A stretch of 64,000 nucleotides of DNA from Neoceratodus forsteri (Eukaryota; Chordata; Ceratodontiformes; Ceratodontidae), in assembly GCA_016271365.2 (NCBI GenBank), contig CM057453.1, positions 502,485,001 through 502,549,000 of the forward strand, given 5' to 3'. The notes beneath the pieces were generated by a model. It was not told the DNA's origin. It worked only from the letters and a program-made list of their open reading frames with translations, and did no database searches. A program made the translations under genes and the position numbers. Positions 1 to 10,345 of this stretch are shown here, one piece after another; the stretch's first letter is position 1, and each line of letters begins with the position of its first letter.

Positions 1-144
1 CCATTTTGCAGTCACTAGAGTGCAAAGGGAACCTATCTGAAAGATGTAACTGTTTGCCAGAAATCATTTAGAGTAATAATGAAATTACAGTTTGTCTAAC
101 CTGCTTTTTTGCAGTCAGAATTGTGTTTGCCTAGTTCCCCATTC

Positions 145-1540
145 TAGTTTTGAACTGCTGAACTGGACCAATCAGTGTGGGTTAAGGTAGCTCTAAAATG
201 GTGCCTTGGACAAATCAGAACTTGGACTCATAATCTGAGCCAGCCACAAGAGGATTGTATGGGCAGTGACTCTGGGAGATGTAGTTTGGACTTGGCACCT
301 TTTTGGACCAACAGGGGCAGTCTATTGTGAGTGACAGCCAATCCAGCCAAGAACTGGGAGGAACTCAAAGGAAGTGCCGTTTGTCTGCTGGAGTTTCAGT
401 TGAGCTCTGGCAGTGAAGAGGAAGGAGCCCTGTGCTTTTGTGTGCAGTTTTAGTCGGAGACGTGTGTAAGGCCCTGAGTTCGGTCTGCAGCTTGTGTAAC
501 TGCTTGTTAGGACTGAATCCATCCTGTGAGAGAATCAAAGGATATCTGAAGAGTAGAAACCAGGCTCACCCTGTAGAAGACTGGAGAAATTGCTGAATTG
601 CGCCGTCTGTCAGGAACTGAATCTGCTGTGTGTTCTCCGGTATTGTGCAGTAATTCTGATCAGGATAGAGAAGCAGCCTGCCTGGTATAGTACTTTCTTT
701 TACCATATAAATGTGTGAGGAGGCTTGTGTAGCTCAAGTGAATCCTGCTGCCATTAAAGGACTTTTGCCTGTTACTGTTTACCATATAAATGTGTGAGGA
801 GTCTCGTGGAGCTCAAGAGTAGCCCTGCTGACGTTGAAGGACCCTATCTTGTTTGGAGGTCGTGAGTACTAATTCAGGGTCGCTCCCTGTTGAATTGCCA
901 CATTAAATCCAAATGGAATTACTGTACTGCTAACTGTTTAACTATTTTTTCTTTTCTCTGTGTGAAAGGGCCCCTACCAGCTGCCACGGTTTGGACTAGC
1001 CACTAGGGCTTGGGTACCCAGGGACAGTAACTGGTAGGGATAGGCCTGTGCACAGAGCCATAGGTAGATGAGTAAAGTGATAAGCTAATTAACCTGATTT
1101 CCCCTGTCCTTGTTATATCCCCCTAAATAAATCAGAGCTGCTTGTTTCAGCAAAGTTATACTGCCTGAGGTATTTGTCTATGTTAAAGTATTGTACTGTG
1201 GTTGTTGCACTGTATCTTATTGCTTTACAGGGGGTCCCAATGCCTGAACCAGTTCTGGGGGTAAGTGTATACTGTGAAGATAATTCTGATATACTGTGTG
1301 GGCCACTAGTGGGAAGAAAGGGGGGTTGCAGTGTCCCAGAGGGCTGTGATCAAGTTAGTTTAACTACTGCAAACCCTGACCTCTGGGTGGAGGCACCCAT
1401 CGGATCCAGGCCCCTCAACCTGTTAGTGGCAAATCAGGCAGGGGTAGTAGCCCCTGGGATAGCGCCATCTAGGGGTTACATGTTACTGTGTAATAACGTC
1501 ACTTCTTGGGTGGGTTGGAGCACGAGGCAAAGCCGAGTGC
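145..1540 (+). repeat. LTR-like dispersed repeat, copy 1
   Basis: A non-coding repeat that recurs inverted at 24530-26190. Shared blocks lie in the same order: a CCAAT box in GGACCAATCAGTG near 168, a TCTAAAATG block, a segment like the ZNF143/STAF site (GGGAGATGTAGTTTGG near 270), and a distal GC-richer block at 1290-1490. An AATAAA lies near 1126 and a TATA-like CATATAAATG is duplicated at 701 and 780. Promoter-like motifs followed by a poly(A) signal suggest an LTR or solo LTR, but no integrase, protease or polymerase is visible and no target duplication was found. A 128-codon open frame at 1174-1560 has a relative in copy 2. Since the frame is diverged and has no recognisable domain, I treat it as non-coding. 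Family identity is unknown. Confidence 0.5.
701..850 (+). repeat. Two-unit tandem duplication, 79 bp period
   Basis: Units begin TACCATATAAATGTGTGAGG at 701 and 780. They share the TATA-like start, a GAGCTCAAG-type block and a TGAAGGAC or TAAAGGAC end. The duplication lies inside the LTR-like repeat and would double any core promoter there. Confidence 0.75.
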
Positions 1541-1570
1541 TTCCACCACCCGAGGAGTAACGTTCTTACA

Positions 1571-1600
1571 CAATAACACACACCCTGGAGTGCCTTATTG
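1571..1600. repeat. Short hairpin of the GCAATAA/TTATTGC type
   Basis: CAATAA at 1571 pairs with TTATTG at 1595 around a CACACCCTGGAGTG centre. Related cores occur near 3381, 22590, 33760, 41534, 46338 and 58982, so this looks like a dispersed family rather than one chance hairpin. Confidence 0.45.
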
Positions 1601-1778
1601 CTATCATACAATGGCTCATTTTATATTAGTAATAAATCCTTTTTTTAATTGTTTTTCTTTATGACATTTTTATTTGTTTTTGTATGGGAGTCATTGATTT
1701 GAAACATAAGAAAAAGTAGTCTAGTAGGTGGTGCTCCTGCTTTATGCTCCTCTCTCCTTATAGTCTTTCTCTGATTTT

Positions 1779-1780
<2 letters not shown>

Positions 1781-1812
<32 letters not shown>
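1781..1812. repeat. (TC)n microsatellite
   Basis: Uninterrupted TC dinucleotide run of about 16 units. The flanks 1601-1780 and 1813-2121 hold no recognisable gene or element. Confidence 0.95.
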
Positions 1813-1816
<4 letters not shown>

Positions 1817-2121
1817 GTGTGCATTCCCTGCCCCTCACATTTACTTACAGTTTTATTTTCAATTGTGTATCACAATGGGGCGCTTTTAAAGCTTTGCACT
1901 GCCTGTGAGTGGGGAAAGGAAAATAGAGCCGTCAATCAGTAAGTGGAGCACGGTGGTTTAAACGTTGACTCAGGAGGAAGACCAAGGGGGCAGCAGGAAT
2001 GTGCAAAGCTATGAGAGCTTTACTACTAAAACATTTTTGTGCCAGCTGGACAGTGAGTGGCTGAGCAGAGGGTCACGTTTGAAATTTGTTTCCTAGTATT
2101 TTCTCATCAAATCGGTCAACT

Positions 2122-2322
2122 TCAGTGAACCACGCGACCGGTACTTACGGTCAACACAGTTTACTGAAGCCGCTCACTTCAGGGAGAAAATGTTGCGCTC
2201 GCTTCGCGGGGAAAATGTTTATTATACAATGGCAAGAAAAAATTAAGGCCTTTGATTGGTCAATGTAGGACTGGACCCGTGATGTTATCCCAGTACATCA
2301 CGGGTCTAGTCCCAGTACACAG
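2122..2322. repeat. Two-hairpin element with CCAAT tail
   Basis: Hairpin B has arms at about 2122-2146 and 2148-2169 (CTTCAGT...ACTGAAG). Hairpin A pairs 2268-2285 with 2295-2312, 17 of 18 bases matching. Between them, read on the minus strand, is TGACCAATCA then TTTTTTCTTGCCATTGTATA. The same tail follows the unrelated hairpin at 6284-6357, which argues for a modular family. No terminal inverted repeat or target duplication of a known DNA transposon was found. Confidence 0.55.
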
Positions 2323-2330
2323 AAGTCCGC

Positions 2331-3016
2331 AACAATGTATGGAGAATCACCCCAGCAACTCACTTCTCTGACACACTCGGCAGCCCGCTTCCCTAATTTT
2401 CACTCGGCAGCTGCCTTTAGAATCAGTAACACCGAGTCGCTTGCCATCACTTGCCGCCACCACACACACTGGCAACAGCCCCTACCCCCCCCCCCACACA
2501 CATACAAACAGTATGCCACCAAACAGGTAAAAGTTTTAAATAAAAAAAAAGCCATCATCTGAGATGGCGTTTCCATCCTTCTCGGCTGCAGCGTGAGTGC
2601 TTCCAAATACCTATGCTCATCGCCCGCTAGACAGACCTCTCGCTACCACTACATCAGGCTAAAAAAAAAAAAAGTCAAACTCTTTTTTATTTGTCCCAGG
2701 GTAGGCAGCGGGACCGGTTCAGAGCAAACAGTATCTTTCTGCTCTATGATATATACCAGTCGTGATCGGTATAATGCAGACTACATAACAGAAAAGTTTC
2801 ACCCAGTACTTCGCCTGAACCATGCTCCCGATCTCCCTCAAAACTGCCAGCACTGAAAGTTGACTGAAACTATCGGTCAGATCTAGCATACAATTTAAAA
2901 ACAGGAAAAGAATGGTGTGTGTTGGGGCGAGGCAGCCGTTTGCAGAGAGGGGCTCATTCATTTACCACAAGTGCCACCTACTGACCAAAATGGAACTATT
3001 TTTTTTCTTCATATAC
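2331..3016. other. No recognised feature
   Basis: Mixed sequence with homopolymer C and A runs (near 2485 and 2660). The short open frames have no domain, no codon-bias signal and no relatives in the window. I see nothing supportable here. Confidence 0.5.
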
Positions 3017-3308
3017 CTCCACAGTCATAATTTTTTTTTTCTGTTTTTAACCCCACCTCTTCCCAGCACTATCACCCGATTACCTGCCGCAACCGACATG
3101 TCCCGCCGGACCCCCCCCCCCATGGAGCCCTGGCTTACCCCCTACCCCAGGCCAGAGTACTCCCCTGGAGGAGCTGAGCAGTCCATTGGATGCTCAGTCC
3201 ATCGGCCAGCCCTCTGACTCCCGGGCTTGCTCCCAAACTCGGGTCATTGGTGTCACAAGTGGAAATCCAACCACTGTGCCGGCAGGCTGGCCTCCACATT
3301 CATAAATT
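3017..3308 (-). mobile_element. tRNA-like SINE, short copy
   Basis: Minus-strand SINE at about 3035-3290. Its head reads CCAGCCTGCCGGCACAGTGG on the minus strand and continues to a B-box-like GAGTTTGGGA. Its tail is the T-run at 3031-3040, followed by a C-rich body. Imperfect direct repeats of about 18 bp (CCTCCACAGTCATAATTT at 3017 and CCTCCACATTCATAAATT at 3291) are the target duplication. At about 256 bp it is half the length of its relatives at 6960, 19231 and 44175, so the body is internally deleted or this is a shorter subfamily. Confidence 0.7.
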
Positions 3309-3379
3309 GACTGAAAATGTCTTTAAAATGCTTTTTTATTATTTCTTTTTAATATAAACAAACCATTGTATAATAGCAA

Positions 3380-3545
3380 TAATACACTCCAGTGTGTGTG
3401 TTGTGTAAGCAATAGGCAACAGGGTGGGCATTATTGATATATAACGGGCCGCCCGGGGTGGAATGTGGCCTGACGTCACAGGTGGAGGGCCTTATAGCCC
3501 CTGGAAGGTCCGTTATATCCCACAACACCCACACCGGAGGGTATT
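3380..3545. repeat. Long imperfect hairpin centred on TGACGTCA
   Basis: The outer 28 bp arms at about 3383 and 3515 match at roughly 24 of 28 positions (AATAATACACTCCAG against its partner). An inner pair, ATATAACGG against CCGTTATAT, closes around a perfect CRE-like TGACGTCA at 3471-3478. The left arm carries an extra block TAAGCAATAGGCAACAGGG of the GCAATAA family. No coding potential and no known transposon ends. Confidence 0.55.
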
Positions 3546-3679
3546 ATTGAGGTTAGAAAATGGACTAGTATATTTTAGATGTGTGAAAAACAATAATTGT
3601 CATGATTAAACGTTTAATGCCTTAGTTGTTTGCTTTTCTTTATAATAAAATAGTTCCTCCACCTGCATGTGGGTACTGT

Positions 3680-5281
3680 TTTTTTTTCTTTTTTTTACCT
3701 TTTATTTATATGTTTTATGACATTACAATGCAATGCGTAGACAGTCCTTGAGTCATGCCATACTATATGTAAAAATCTTTTATGTTTGATATGCGGAGTG
3801 AAAGACATGGCTGCTGCTGGTACAAGATATCGGGGAAAAAACAGATACAAAGTTCTTACACAGTATAATAGACACTCTGACCAGTGCTGTCAATGCCCCA
3901 AAAAGATTAATCATTAATATTAACTTCCCCAGATTTCTGAACCGGCAATCGTGCCTTTGTTTGAGTTTCACTTTAATAAAACCCAGGCTTTCCTTCTCAG
4001 TAAACTCCCCATCACACCCCCCGAAGGATTCAGAATTATAATCAAAAAGTCCAAAACCAGTCCAGCTTGATAATGGAGCAGAACATATTAGGCTTACAAC
4101 CAGACTAAATGTATTGTTAACTTTCAAATTCTAATAACCATAAATGTCTCCACCAAATGCACAAATGTCTAGTAGAGCAGTAGCCCTTATATAATTCTTA
4201 GTGAGCTGAAATGGGGCAGAAGAAACTCACTGTCTCATTTCAAGTGTCATCATCCTCGGATTCATTGGAGGAATCCCCATCTCTTACAGCCCGTTCGGCC
4301 TCCAACTTCTCCAGCAATTTTACTGCCTCCTTGGGGTCGGTGTATACATACACTCACCGACCCACTACCACTTGAAGGCGGGCAGGCATGAGCATACTGG
4401 TAGGGATATCCAAGTCCCTCAATCTGCGTCGAATCGGGTCGAAACTCTTCCGCTTCATGCGGGTAGCATAAGAAAGATCTGGAAAGATCATCACTCTGGT
4501 GCCATCCATCTCGATTCCCTTCTTTGTGCGGGCTGCAAAGAGTATTTTGTCCCGGATCACCGAGGAGGCAGCTTGGAGCATAACAGTTCTGGCGCCTCCC
4601 ATCTGACGAGTGGCTCTATGAAGATTAATTCGGTAAGCTCGAACAAGGGAATCTCTTATATGTAGATCGAATGTCTTTTCTAGCCAGGTTATAAGGAAAG
4701 CCAGGAGGTCATCCCCTTCTATCCCCTCTGAAAGGCCCAATATGCGTACATTCGCGGCCCTAGACTGGTTTTCTAAGTGCTCCAGGCGTGATTTCAGCAG
4801 CGCCTGCTCCTTTACACAAGTTGCTGCCATAGCTTGGGCCCATTCGGAGGATTTCACAGCTGCCTCAGCGTTCTCAACCAGACCATCCATCTTCTGTTCC
4901 ACTTGCAGCATCCTATCATGGTAAGAATCCATTTTCTTGTCAAGCTGTTGTACCGTCTTTGTAAGATTTAAGACAGCTGATTGCAAAGATTCTAGGGTGA
5001 CTGGCTGGGAAACATCTCCTTTCGGATCCTCCTGGGTCTGGCCTGCAGAGTGAGAAGACGCTTTAGACGTCGCGCCACGTGGTGTAAAAAAACTAGCTTT
5101 CGGGTCGTTATTTTTCTTCCCCATCTCCGATTGATGTCAACAATCAAATATAGGCTTTTGCTTTAGTTGAAATACGGTGGAATAAGTTTACAAAATTATA
5201 ATTTTATGTTGTTTCAGGGTGCTTTCTAAGGAACTCGCCAGAAGTGAGTCCGCATCGGCTGACAGCTAGCCACGCCCCCCT
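3680..5281 (-). mobile_element. L1 (Tx1-like), ORF1-only copy
   Basis: On the minus strand the element starts near 5281 with GGGGGGCGTGGCTAGC, the usual GC-rich opening of Tx1-like L1s. It runs through a 5' UTR and ORF1 (4240-5124) and about 550 bp of T/A-rich sequence, ending at a T-run near 3680-3697 (poly(A) on the minus strand). There is no endonuclease or reverse transcriptase. Since L1 copies normally lose their 5' end, an intact 5' end with no ORF2 suggests premature polyadenylation or a half-L1 (HAL1-like) derivative. The 3' limit and the target duplication (short CTGTTT at both ends) are weak. Confidence 0.6.
4240..5124 (-). pseudogene. L1 ORF1 protein, one in-frame stop
   Basis: Encodes an L1 ORF1p-type RNA-binding chaperone, which coats L1 RNA in a cytoplasmic ribonucleoprotein. 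The start is ATG at 5122-5124 (MGKKNNDPKAS). Residues 1-40 are a basic, serine-rich leader; about 45-120 form a heptad-rich coiled coil for trimerisation; 120-215 match the RRM (LENQSRAANVRILGLSEG, then AYRINLHRATRQ); and from about 220 the C-terminal domain (FPDLSYATRMKRKSFDPIRR). A TGA at 4354-4356 interrupts it, after which the same frame continues for 37 acidic codons (DPKEAVKLLEKL, DGDSSNESEDDDT) to TGA at 4240-4242. Total about 294 residues, normal for the family. The coding region is otherwise intact, so this is a fairly young copy. Confidence 0.88.
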
Positions 5282-5875
5282 GTTTGTTTTTTTGTTCCTT
5301 GTCCCACTGGAGCCACCCTAGCTATAAGTCTTGAGTCGCCATTATGGTTATTTTTCCCATGTCCTGCCAGATATGAGCATGGCTGGGAGAAACACTGCCT
5401 TAGTCTCCATGACCACAAAGAAAAACAGGGGCATGTTTCTTTAATTTTTTACATAGCTTTTATTTTGGTTTCATTTTTATGAAGTGCAGTGCAGTTGTTA
5501 TCTGTACCGTCAGTGGGACCTGGGCAGAGTGTTGGCCATTACAGATGGTGGGAGGTCGAGTGAGCTGGCAACAGAAAAAAAACAATGTAAGTAAAAAAAA
5601 AATAAGTTTTTATTTTGCTGTGCGTGGCGAGGAGCAGGAGAGCAACACTCTGTGTTCTAGGCTTCGCGCTGAAACCGCAGACTGCAGACTGGCTGTGCAG
5701 TGGAGCAGAGTTGCTGAAGACAGTATGGAGGGGGGTGCAGAAAAAAAGTTGAAAGGAGTATTTGGTGTGGTGGCTTGGCTTCACGGTGTGTGGAAGAGGT
5801 GACCTCTCTTGGGGGGCCGTGTTGCTCTGTCATTAGTTAGCAAGAGAAGAACATGGCAGCTGTTCCTTCTGAACA
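5282..5875. other. No gene; purine-rich stretch
   Basis: Unassigned sequence. At 5620-5760 a purine-rich tract (GAGGAGCAGGAGAGC and similar) follows A-runs and precedes a chain of hairpins. A similar order, A/T-run, purine-rich tract, hairpin, occurs at 12880-13297 and 45340-45725, so this may be a decayed third example. Open frames here look like chance. Confidence 0.35.
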
Positions 5876-6122
5876 TGTGGGGTGCCCAATGATATGCTGA
5901 GTTATGGGGCACCCCGAATCGTCACTTATTTGCAGGGCATTATTGAAAAATAAATGCATGCCTGGTCATGGCTTTCAGCCACTCAGGATGCTTTATTTTT
6001 CAAGCCCATTTTCTAAGCTGGGATAACATCACTTCTGGGGTGTTGGATGCACTCAGCTGCCCATCCACCCCAGGTGTGATGTTATCCCAGCACAACACAG
6101 ACCCTGTTGTGCATTATTGCTT
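5876..6122. repeat. Chain of four hairpins
   Basis: Four successive palindromes: GGGGTGCC 5879 with GGCACCCC 5928; TTGAAAAATAAATGCA 5943 with TGCTTTATTTTTCAA 5989; a perfect 16-mer GCTGGGATAACATCAC 6017 with its complement at 6076; and GCACAAC 6090 with GTTGTGC 6106, followed by GCATTATTGC. The third hairpin carries GATGTTATCCCAG, also present near 2281 in the hairpin at 2268. No coding potential. Confidence 0.6.
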
Positions 6123-6283
6123 AAGTACTACATTAAATCAACTTTAGAGGCTGACCTGTGGTGTGACTGCCCCACAGCGAGACACGCAATTGCTGTTGGG
6201 GGGGTAGGCAGTGACGGTTTCAACAGGATTTGAATGCCGTGGTAACTTGTGCACTGGTGGGATGATTTCTATCTGTGTCATAA

Positions 6284-6412
6284 GGTCATGTGTGTGCCAG
6301 ACTTCATACAGTGATGTTATTGTTCAATAGCATCACTGTCCGAGGCACACACTGACCAATCAGGGAATGAGAATTTTTCTTGCCATTATATAATGTATAT
6401 TACTGTATCTAA
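6284..6412 (+). repeat. Hairpin with CCAAT tail
   Basis: The inner arms CAGTGATGTTATTG (6309-6322) and CAATAGCATCACTG (6325-6338) differ at one pair. The outer arms GGTCATGTGTGTGCC (6284) and GGCACACACTGACC (6344) extend it. The tail TGACCAATCA then AATTTTTCTTGCCATTATAT matches the minus-strand tail of the element at 2213-2322, though the two hairpins differ in sequence. Confidence 0.6.
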
Positions 6413-6943
6413 ATCTTTGTAACCCTCAGTTGTTGTTTTTTTCATACCTCCTGTCCCCGGGGTCACACCTGGAAATGAGCCTTGGCTCAGTGTGCCTTTC
6501 ACAGTTACCAAATTTTAAATAAATAAAAAATACAATTTCCCACACAGAGTGTGAATGCCCATGGATTGACCAACAGAGCAGCTTCAAAGATGCCGATTTG
6601 TAATCTATTGCATTGCTGACACTCCAGAAGGCCAGTAAAGTATTTAAGGGCAAGTTACCAGTGCTCACAGAGTCAGATTATTCAGGATGATAGGATAAGG
6701 GTCAGAAAAGCAAAAACCTTAGGTTGTCATCTTGTTGATGGTGCATCTGCACCATTCCACTGTTCCATAATTTAATCTCATGTAAAAAAAATAACTTTAA
6801 AAAGGTCTACAGTTGAGCTGAGAAGTTCTTTGTTTTTTAATGAAAACATGAAGTCAGGTCTGTAAGACTAGATGTTATATGTTGGTACTGTTATATATGC
6901 AGGGGAGTAGCCAGGCCATAGCCCATACGCCCAGGCCTTCATT
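6413..6943. other. No recognised feature
   Basis: A/T-rich sequence without a domain-bearing frame, tandem repeat or element end that I can identify. Confidence 0.5.
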
Positions 6944-7496
6944 TGGATTCAGACATTTTTTACTTTCTTTTTTCCTCCTCTTGGAGCCCCTTTTTCCTTG
7001 GGAGTCACCAATGGTGCCTATCTCGCTCCTCCTTGACCTACCTGACCTCGAGGGTGATCCTCCATGGAGTCATGGATATACCCCCCCCAGGTGGGTACGA
7101 GGTGAGGCCCAGCACCCTGAGATCTTTCTTGTCGGCCACTCAATGGCAGGACAGGCAGGCTGGAGTTGCGCGGTCGCACTGGCATTCCTTCTCCCCAACA
7201 CTCCAAGAGTTATTTTTCCCTTTTTCTATGGGTGTGACGTGCGCCCAGATGTTAAGGCGTGACTGCCGATGTCCCTCATGCCCCAACCTCTCTGAACAGC
7301 TCGGACGCTTGCTGTGCCTCTGGCCTCCACCAGATGTCAGCCAAGTGCTGAGTCTCAACCCCCCTCCGTCCTGGAGAAAGCGAGCAGTCCCCTGGATGCT
7401 CAAGCCTCCTCCCACGGCAGGCCCTCCGTCTCCTGGGCTCATTCCCGAACCCAGGTTGAAGATGTTGCAAGTGGACTGACTGGATGCAAACATTTT
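6944..7496 (-). mobile_element. tRNA-like SINE, full-length copy
   Basis: Minus-strand SINE at about 6960-7480 (521 bp). Near its head, read on the minus strand, are CTTGCAACATCTTCAACCTG and GGTTCGGGAATGAGCCC, the B-box-like module shared by the family. The GC-rich body ends at pyrimidine runs near 6960-6980. Target duplication of 16 bp: TGGATTCAGACATTTT (6944) and TGGATGCAAACATTTT (7481), two mismatches. Overlapping open frames in several phases reflect the GC-rich body, not protein coding. Confidence 0.7.
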
Positions 7497-7774
7497 GAAC
7501 AAGCATGCCTTAACTCAACTGGCCATGGATAAAAATGTGCCCCAAACAGCATGTATCTATGTTTGTGCCTTCAGTTTTTGAAATCCTGGCTACTCCCAGT
7601 ATGTACTGCTACTATTTGAAACCGCTATTGGAGTATATCAATATGTTTTTGTTGCGACACAGCTAAAAAATGGCAGACATCACACACTGTATCAATACTA
7701 TTTCTTTAGTATCGAAGGACTGTACTGACACAATTACATGATGGTTTAAAATATTTTTTTACTTAACACACTAA

Positions 7775-7905
7775 CATATTAGATGCCAGCAGAGTAGGCC
7801 TATTGGTCTATCAAGTCTGCTTTTGTTTCAGCACCCTGATTGAGTACCGTAGCCCTCTTCTGAATGTTGGTAGTGCTAACCATTATTTAATTAGAAACTT
7901 AGTTT
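7775..7905 (-). mobile_element. CR1 3' end remnant
   Basis: The segment GCCAGCAGAGTAGGCCTATT followed by GGTCTATCAAGTCTGC corresponds to the conserved CR1 3' UTR seen here at 16190-16260, 33005-33060 and 57895-57945 (GGCAGATAAG...CAGTCTGCC). No coding part remains. Confidence 0.6.
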
Positions 7906-7909
7906 CATT

Positions 7910-9880
7910 CATCTTATGCCCTGCATTGTTATTTCACTCTCCCCTCTAGCACTTCCTTGCACAAGCATCAGAATAAGGTGTATGGTGGTAACACCCTATA
8001 TACTGAGCAAAATCCTGGAGAAAATTGTCACAACTCAGACAACTAACTACTTAAGCACAGCCTGCTCTTGGATACCCAACATGGCTTCAGGAAAGGACAT
8101 AGCACAAAGACTGCACTCCTTAAATTCACCACAGACGCTCTTTCAAAAATGGATACTGGCAATCTGACTGGGGCTGTCTTTATTGACCTCACAAAGGCTT
8201 TTGATCTTCTTGATCACACTTTGCTTCTCTCCTCACTTCGACATCTGCATTTCTCCTCCTCTGTTGTTGATTGGTATGAAAGCTACCTGACAAATAGAAC
8301 TCAAGTGGTGAAATTTAATTCCTGTCTATTGAACAGTACCACCATTAACATTGGTGCACCTCAGGGCTCCATCCTAGGGCCCCTCCTATTCTCTCTTTAT
8401 ATAAATAACATTGGAGCTGCTCTAAAATCCTGCTCTGCTATTCTGTATGCTGATGATCTTGTCATCTATACAAGTTCTACTAATATAGACACTGTCAACA
8501 CAAACCCTTTCCTCTGACTTTAACAATATCCAAAACTGGCTATACGACCACAAACTGGTTGTCAACACTAGCAAAACTAAAGCCATGCTGCTTGGATTGG
8601 CCCCAAAGCTCCGGGCTTGCACAACAGCACTGACGGTGCAGGACTTAGAAGGTCAATTACTGGAATGTGTGACCTCTTTCAAGTGCCTGGGCATCATGCT
8701 AGATCAATCTCTTGATCTTAATCTTCATGTACAGTCTGTTTGCAGAGCTGTCAACTCCAAACTGGGTGTTGCATATAAGACTAGTTATATGCTCATGCCA
8801 TCGGCTAAAATGGCCATTGCAAGGGGGATTCTGCTCCCCACCCTAACTTATGGGGCTCCCTTATTTGGGGCTGCTCATAAAACTGACCTACTCAGATGGG
8901 TTATTACATATACTAACATGTCGCTATGTCTCTTCTGCTCCTCGGCTTAAACACCACTGTCAGCTTTATAATGGTCTTGGTTGGCTGTCTCCGTTAGCTA
9001 GTAGGAAATACTACCTTGGCTCTCTTATTGGTTCAAAAATTTGAAATCAAACCCCTAGGTGTCTTGCAGCTATGCTTGTTCCTCAGGACACACTCCATGG
9101 TCTACGATCAGCTGATAAATCCTTTTTCAATTTGCCGAGGTGCCGCACTAGGAAAGGAACTGTTGCATTTGAGCATGCAGCTCCACAGCTGTGGAATTCC
9201 CTTCCCCTCAACATTATACCTTCTAGGTCCCACACATGCTTTAAGAGAAAATTGTGCTCAAATATGCTGATTGCTGATACCTGTTCCTGCTTTCACCCTA
9301 TCTAATGACTGATGTCTCTGGCCATACAATAGTATTTCCTCACCTCACCTCTATATAACCCTCTTACTGCCTCAGCCTGTCCCGGCTCCCTTTCCCTGCC
9401 CATATACAATCTTGCACTGCAGGCATCTCCCTTACACTTACATACACTCAAATAATCTAATTTCATGGCTTGTTCCCCTCTTCCTCACTTACCAACCTTT
9501 TCCTTAATTACACCCCTTGCTCTCAATGGTTATTTCTTCCTTTTGTATTACCTGTTTTTGTGTACCTTGTTCTGTTCATATGATATGTCACCTGATCATT
9601 TATTGTCCAAGGTTCTCTCTATTCATTGCATAGGTAGGCACCTATGAATGGTTTACTCTGTATGTCTCTGATATAGTGTATCCACTTTTACTCATTGCAT
9701 GTAAAGAGCTTTAATTTGTATGTTCTGATATATTGTATCCTCTTTAACTCTTTGTATGTAAAGCACCTATAATTTGTTATCCTGTTAAGTTTTTGCATGC
9801 CTGTACTCTCCAGGGTCGTGCCTGAAAATAGTCATTTTATGGCACTTACCCGGTTAACAAAAGCTATATAAATCTAGCAG
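7910..9880 (+). mobile_element. L2/Rex-like LINE, 5'-truncated
   Basis: The copy begins inside the reverse transcriptase and runs through the thumb and C-terminal region to a tail ending AAAGCTATATAAATC near 9870, like the L2-type 3' end. The 3' UTR 9306-9880 contains repeated GTAAAGAGC or GTAAAGCACC blocks. It is 5' truncated, as expected for target-primed reverse transcription. A CR1 tail lies immediately upstream. Target duplications were not identified. Confidence 0.75.
7990..9305 (+). pseudogene. L2/Rex-like LINE reverse transcriptase
   Basis: Reverse transcriptase of the Jockey-superfamily LINEs, used to copy element RNA at a nicked chromosomal site. In order: LSKILEKIVTT; QHGFRKGHSTKTALLKFTTD; motif A GAVFIDLTKAFDLLDH; motif B GAPQGSILGPLLFSLYIN; motif C YADDLVIY near 8446; then thumb and C-terminal pieces LYDHKLVVNTSKTKAMLLG, CLGIMLDQSLDLNLHVQ, and LKHHCQLYNGLGWLSPLASR with LWNSLPLNI near the end. 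Several frameshifts split it (near 8070, 8510 and 8900-9070). The catalytic Asp pair is retained, but the protein cannot be made as one chain. Clade assignment between L2 and Rex1 is uncertain. Confidence 0.85.
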
Positions 9881-10204
9881 AGAGGACTGGTACATGGTGA
9901 TGTTTTTGAAGCCACATAGGCCTCGTTGTCAGGCACTGTGATAAAATAGCCTGTAATTACCATGAGGTGATTTACATAGAGAACCAACCTAATTAAAATT
10001 ATAAAGTTCACGCATTTCAAATGTAAATGCATTTTTACACGACTGTGACAGTTTTGTTCATAAGGAAGTATCATAATTTTACTGGGTGTTGTAGAAGAAA
10101 AAAAAAACAGCCTTTGAAATACTGTGTTACTAAGGGAAGTGTTAACAGCCTTGTTCTGCTTCAGAACATGCTGTTCCTACTAAGGCACATAAATTACTTT
10201 TTGA
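9881..10204. other. No recognised feature
   Basis: A/T-rich sequence between the LINE tail and the CpG-rich promoter region. Nothing identifiable. Confidence 0.5.
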
Positions 10205-10345
10205 GGTTGGCCCCGGGTGGTTTTATGCCAGGTCCCTCATATGTGCGTTCAGTAGCCGGGGGTGGCAGTCCGACCGCCCCCCTTTTCAGTCGTCCGTCGG
10301 CCGCGGCCGGTGACGTCACTGGGAATTTCCAGCCCGGAAGTTTGA
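10205..10345 (+). promoter_or_regulatory. CpG-rich promoter with CRE, kB-like and ETS sites
   Basis: Sharp rise in G+C and CpG after A/T-rich flanks. Stacked motifs: TGACGTCA at 10311-10318 (CREB/ATF), GGGAATTTCC at 10321-10330 (palindromic kB-like) and CCGGAAGT at 10334-10341 (ETS/GABP). No TATA box is evident, typical of housekeeping CpG-island promoters. Together with the downstream splice donor this is the best evidence for a host gene start here. The Tx1-like L1 at 59053 has a similar ETS plus CRE pair in its 5' UTR, but no L1 coding sequence follows here. Confidence 0.6.

Noticed and set aside
1174..1560. Possible secreted 128-residue protein with a hydrophobic start
   Set aside because: A relative exists at 24505-24798 within a second repeat copy, diverged with no sign of frame conservation beyond a block of nucleotide similarity; no known domain.
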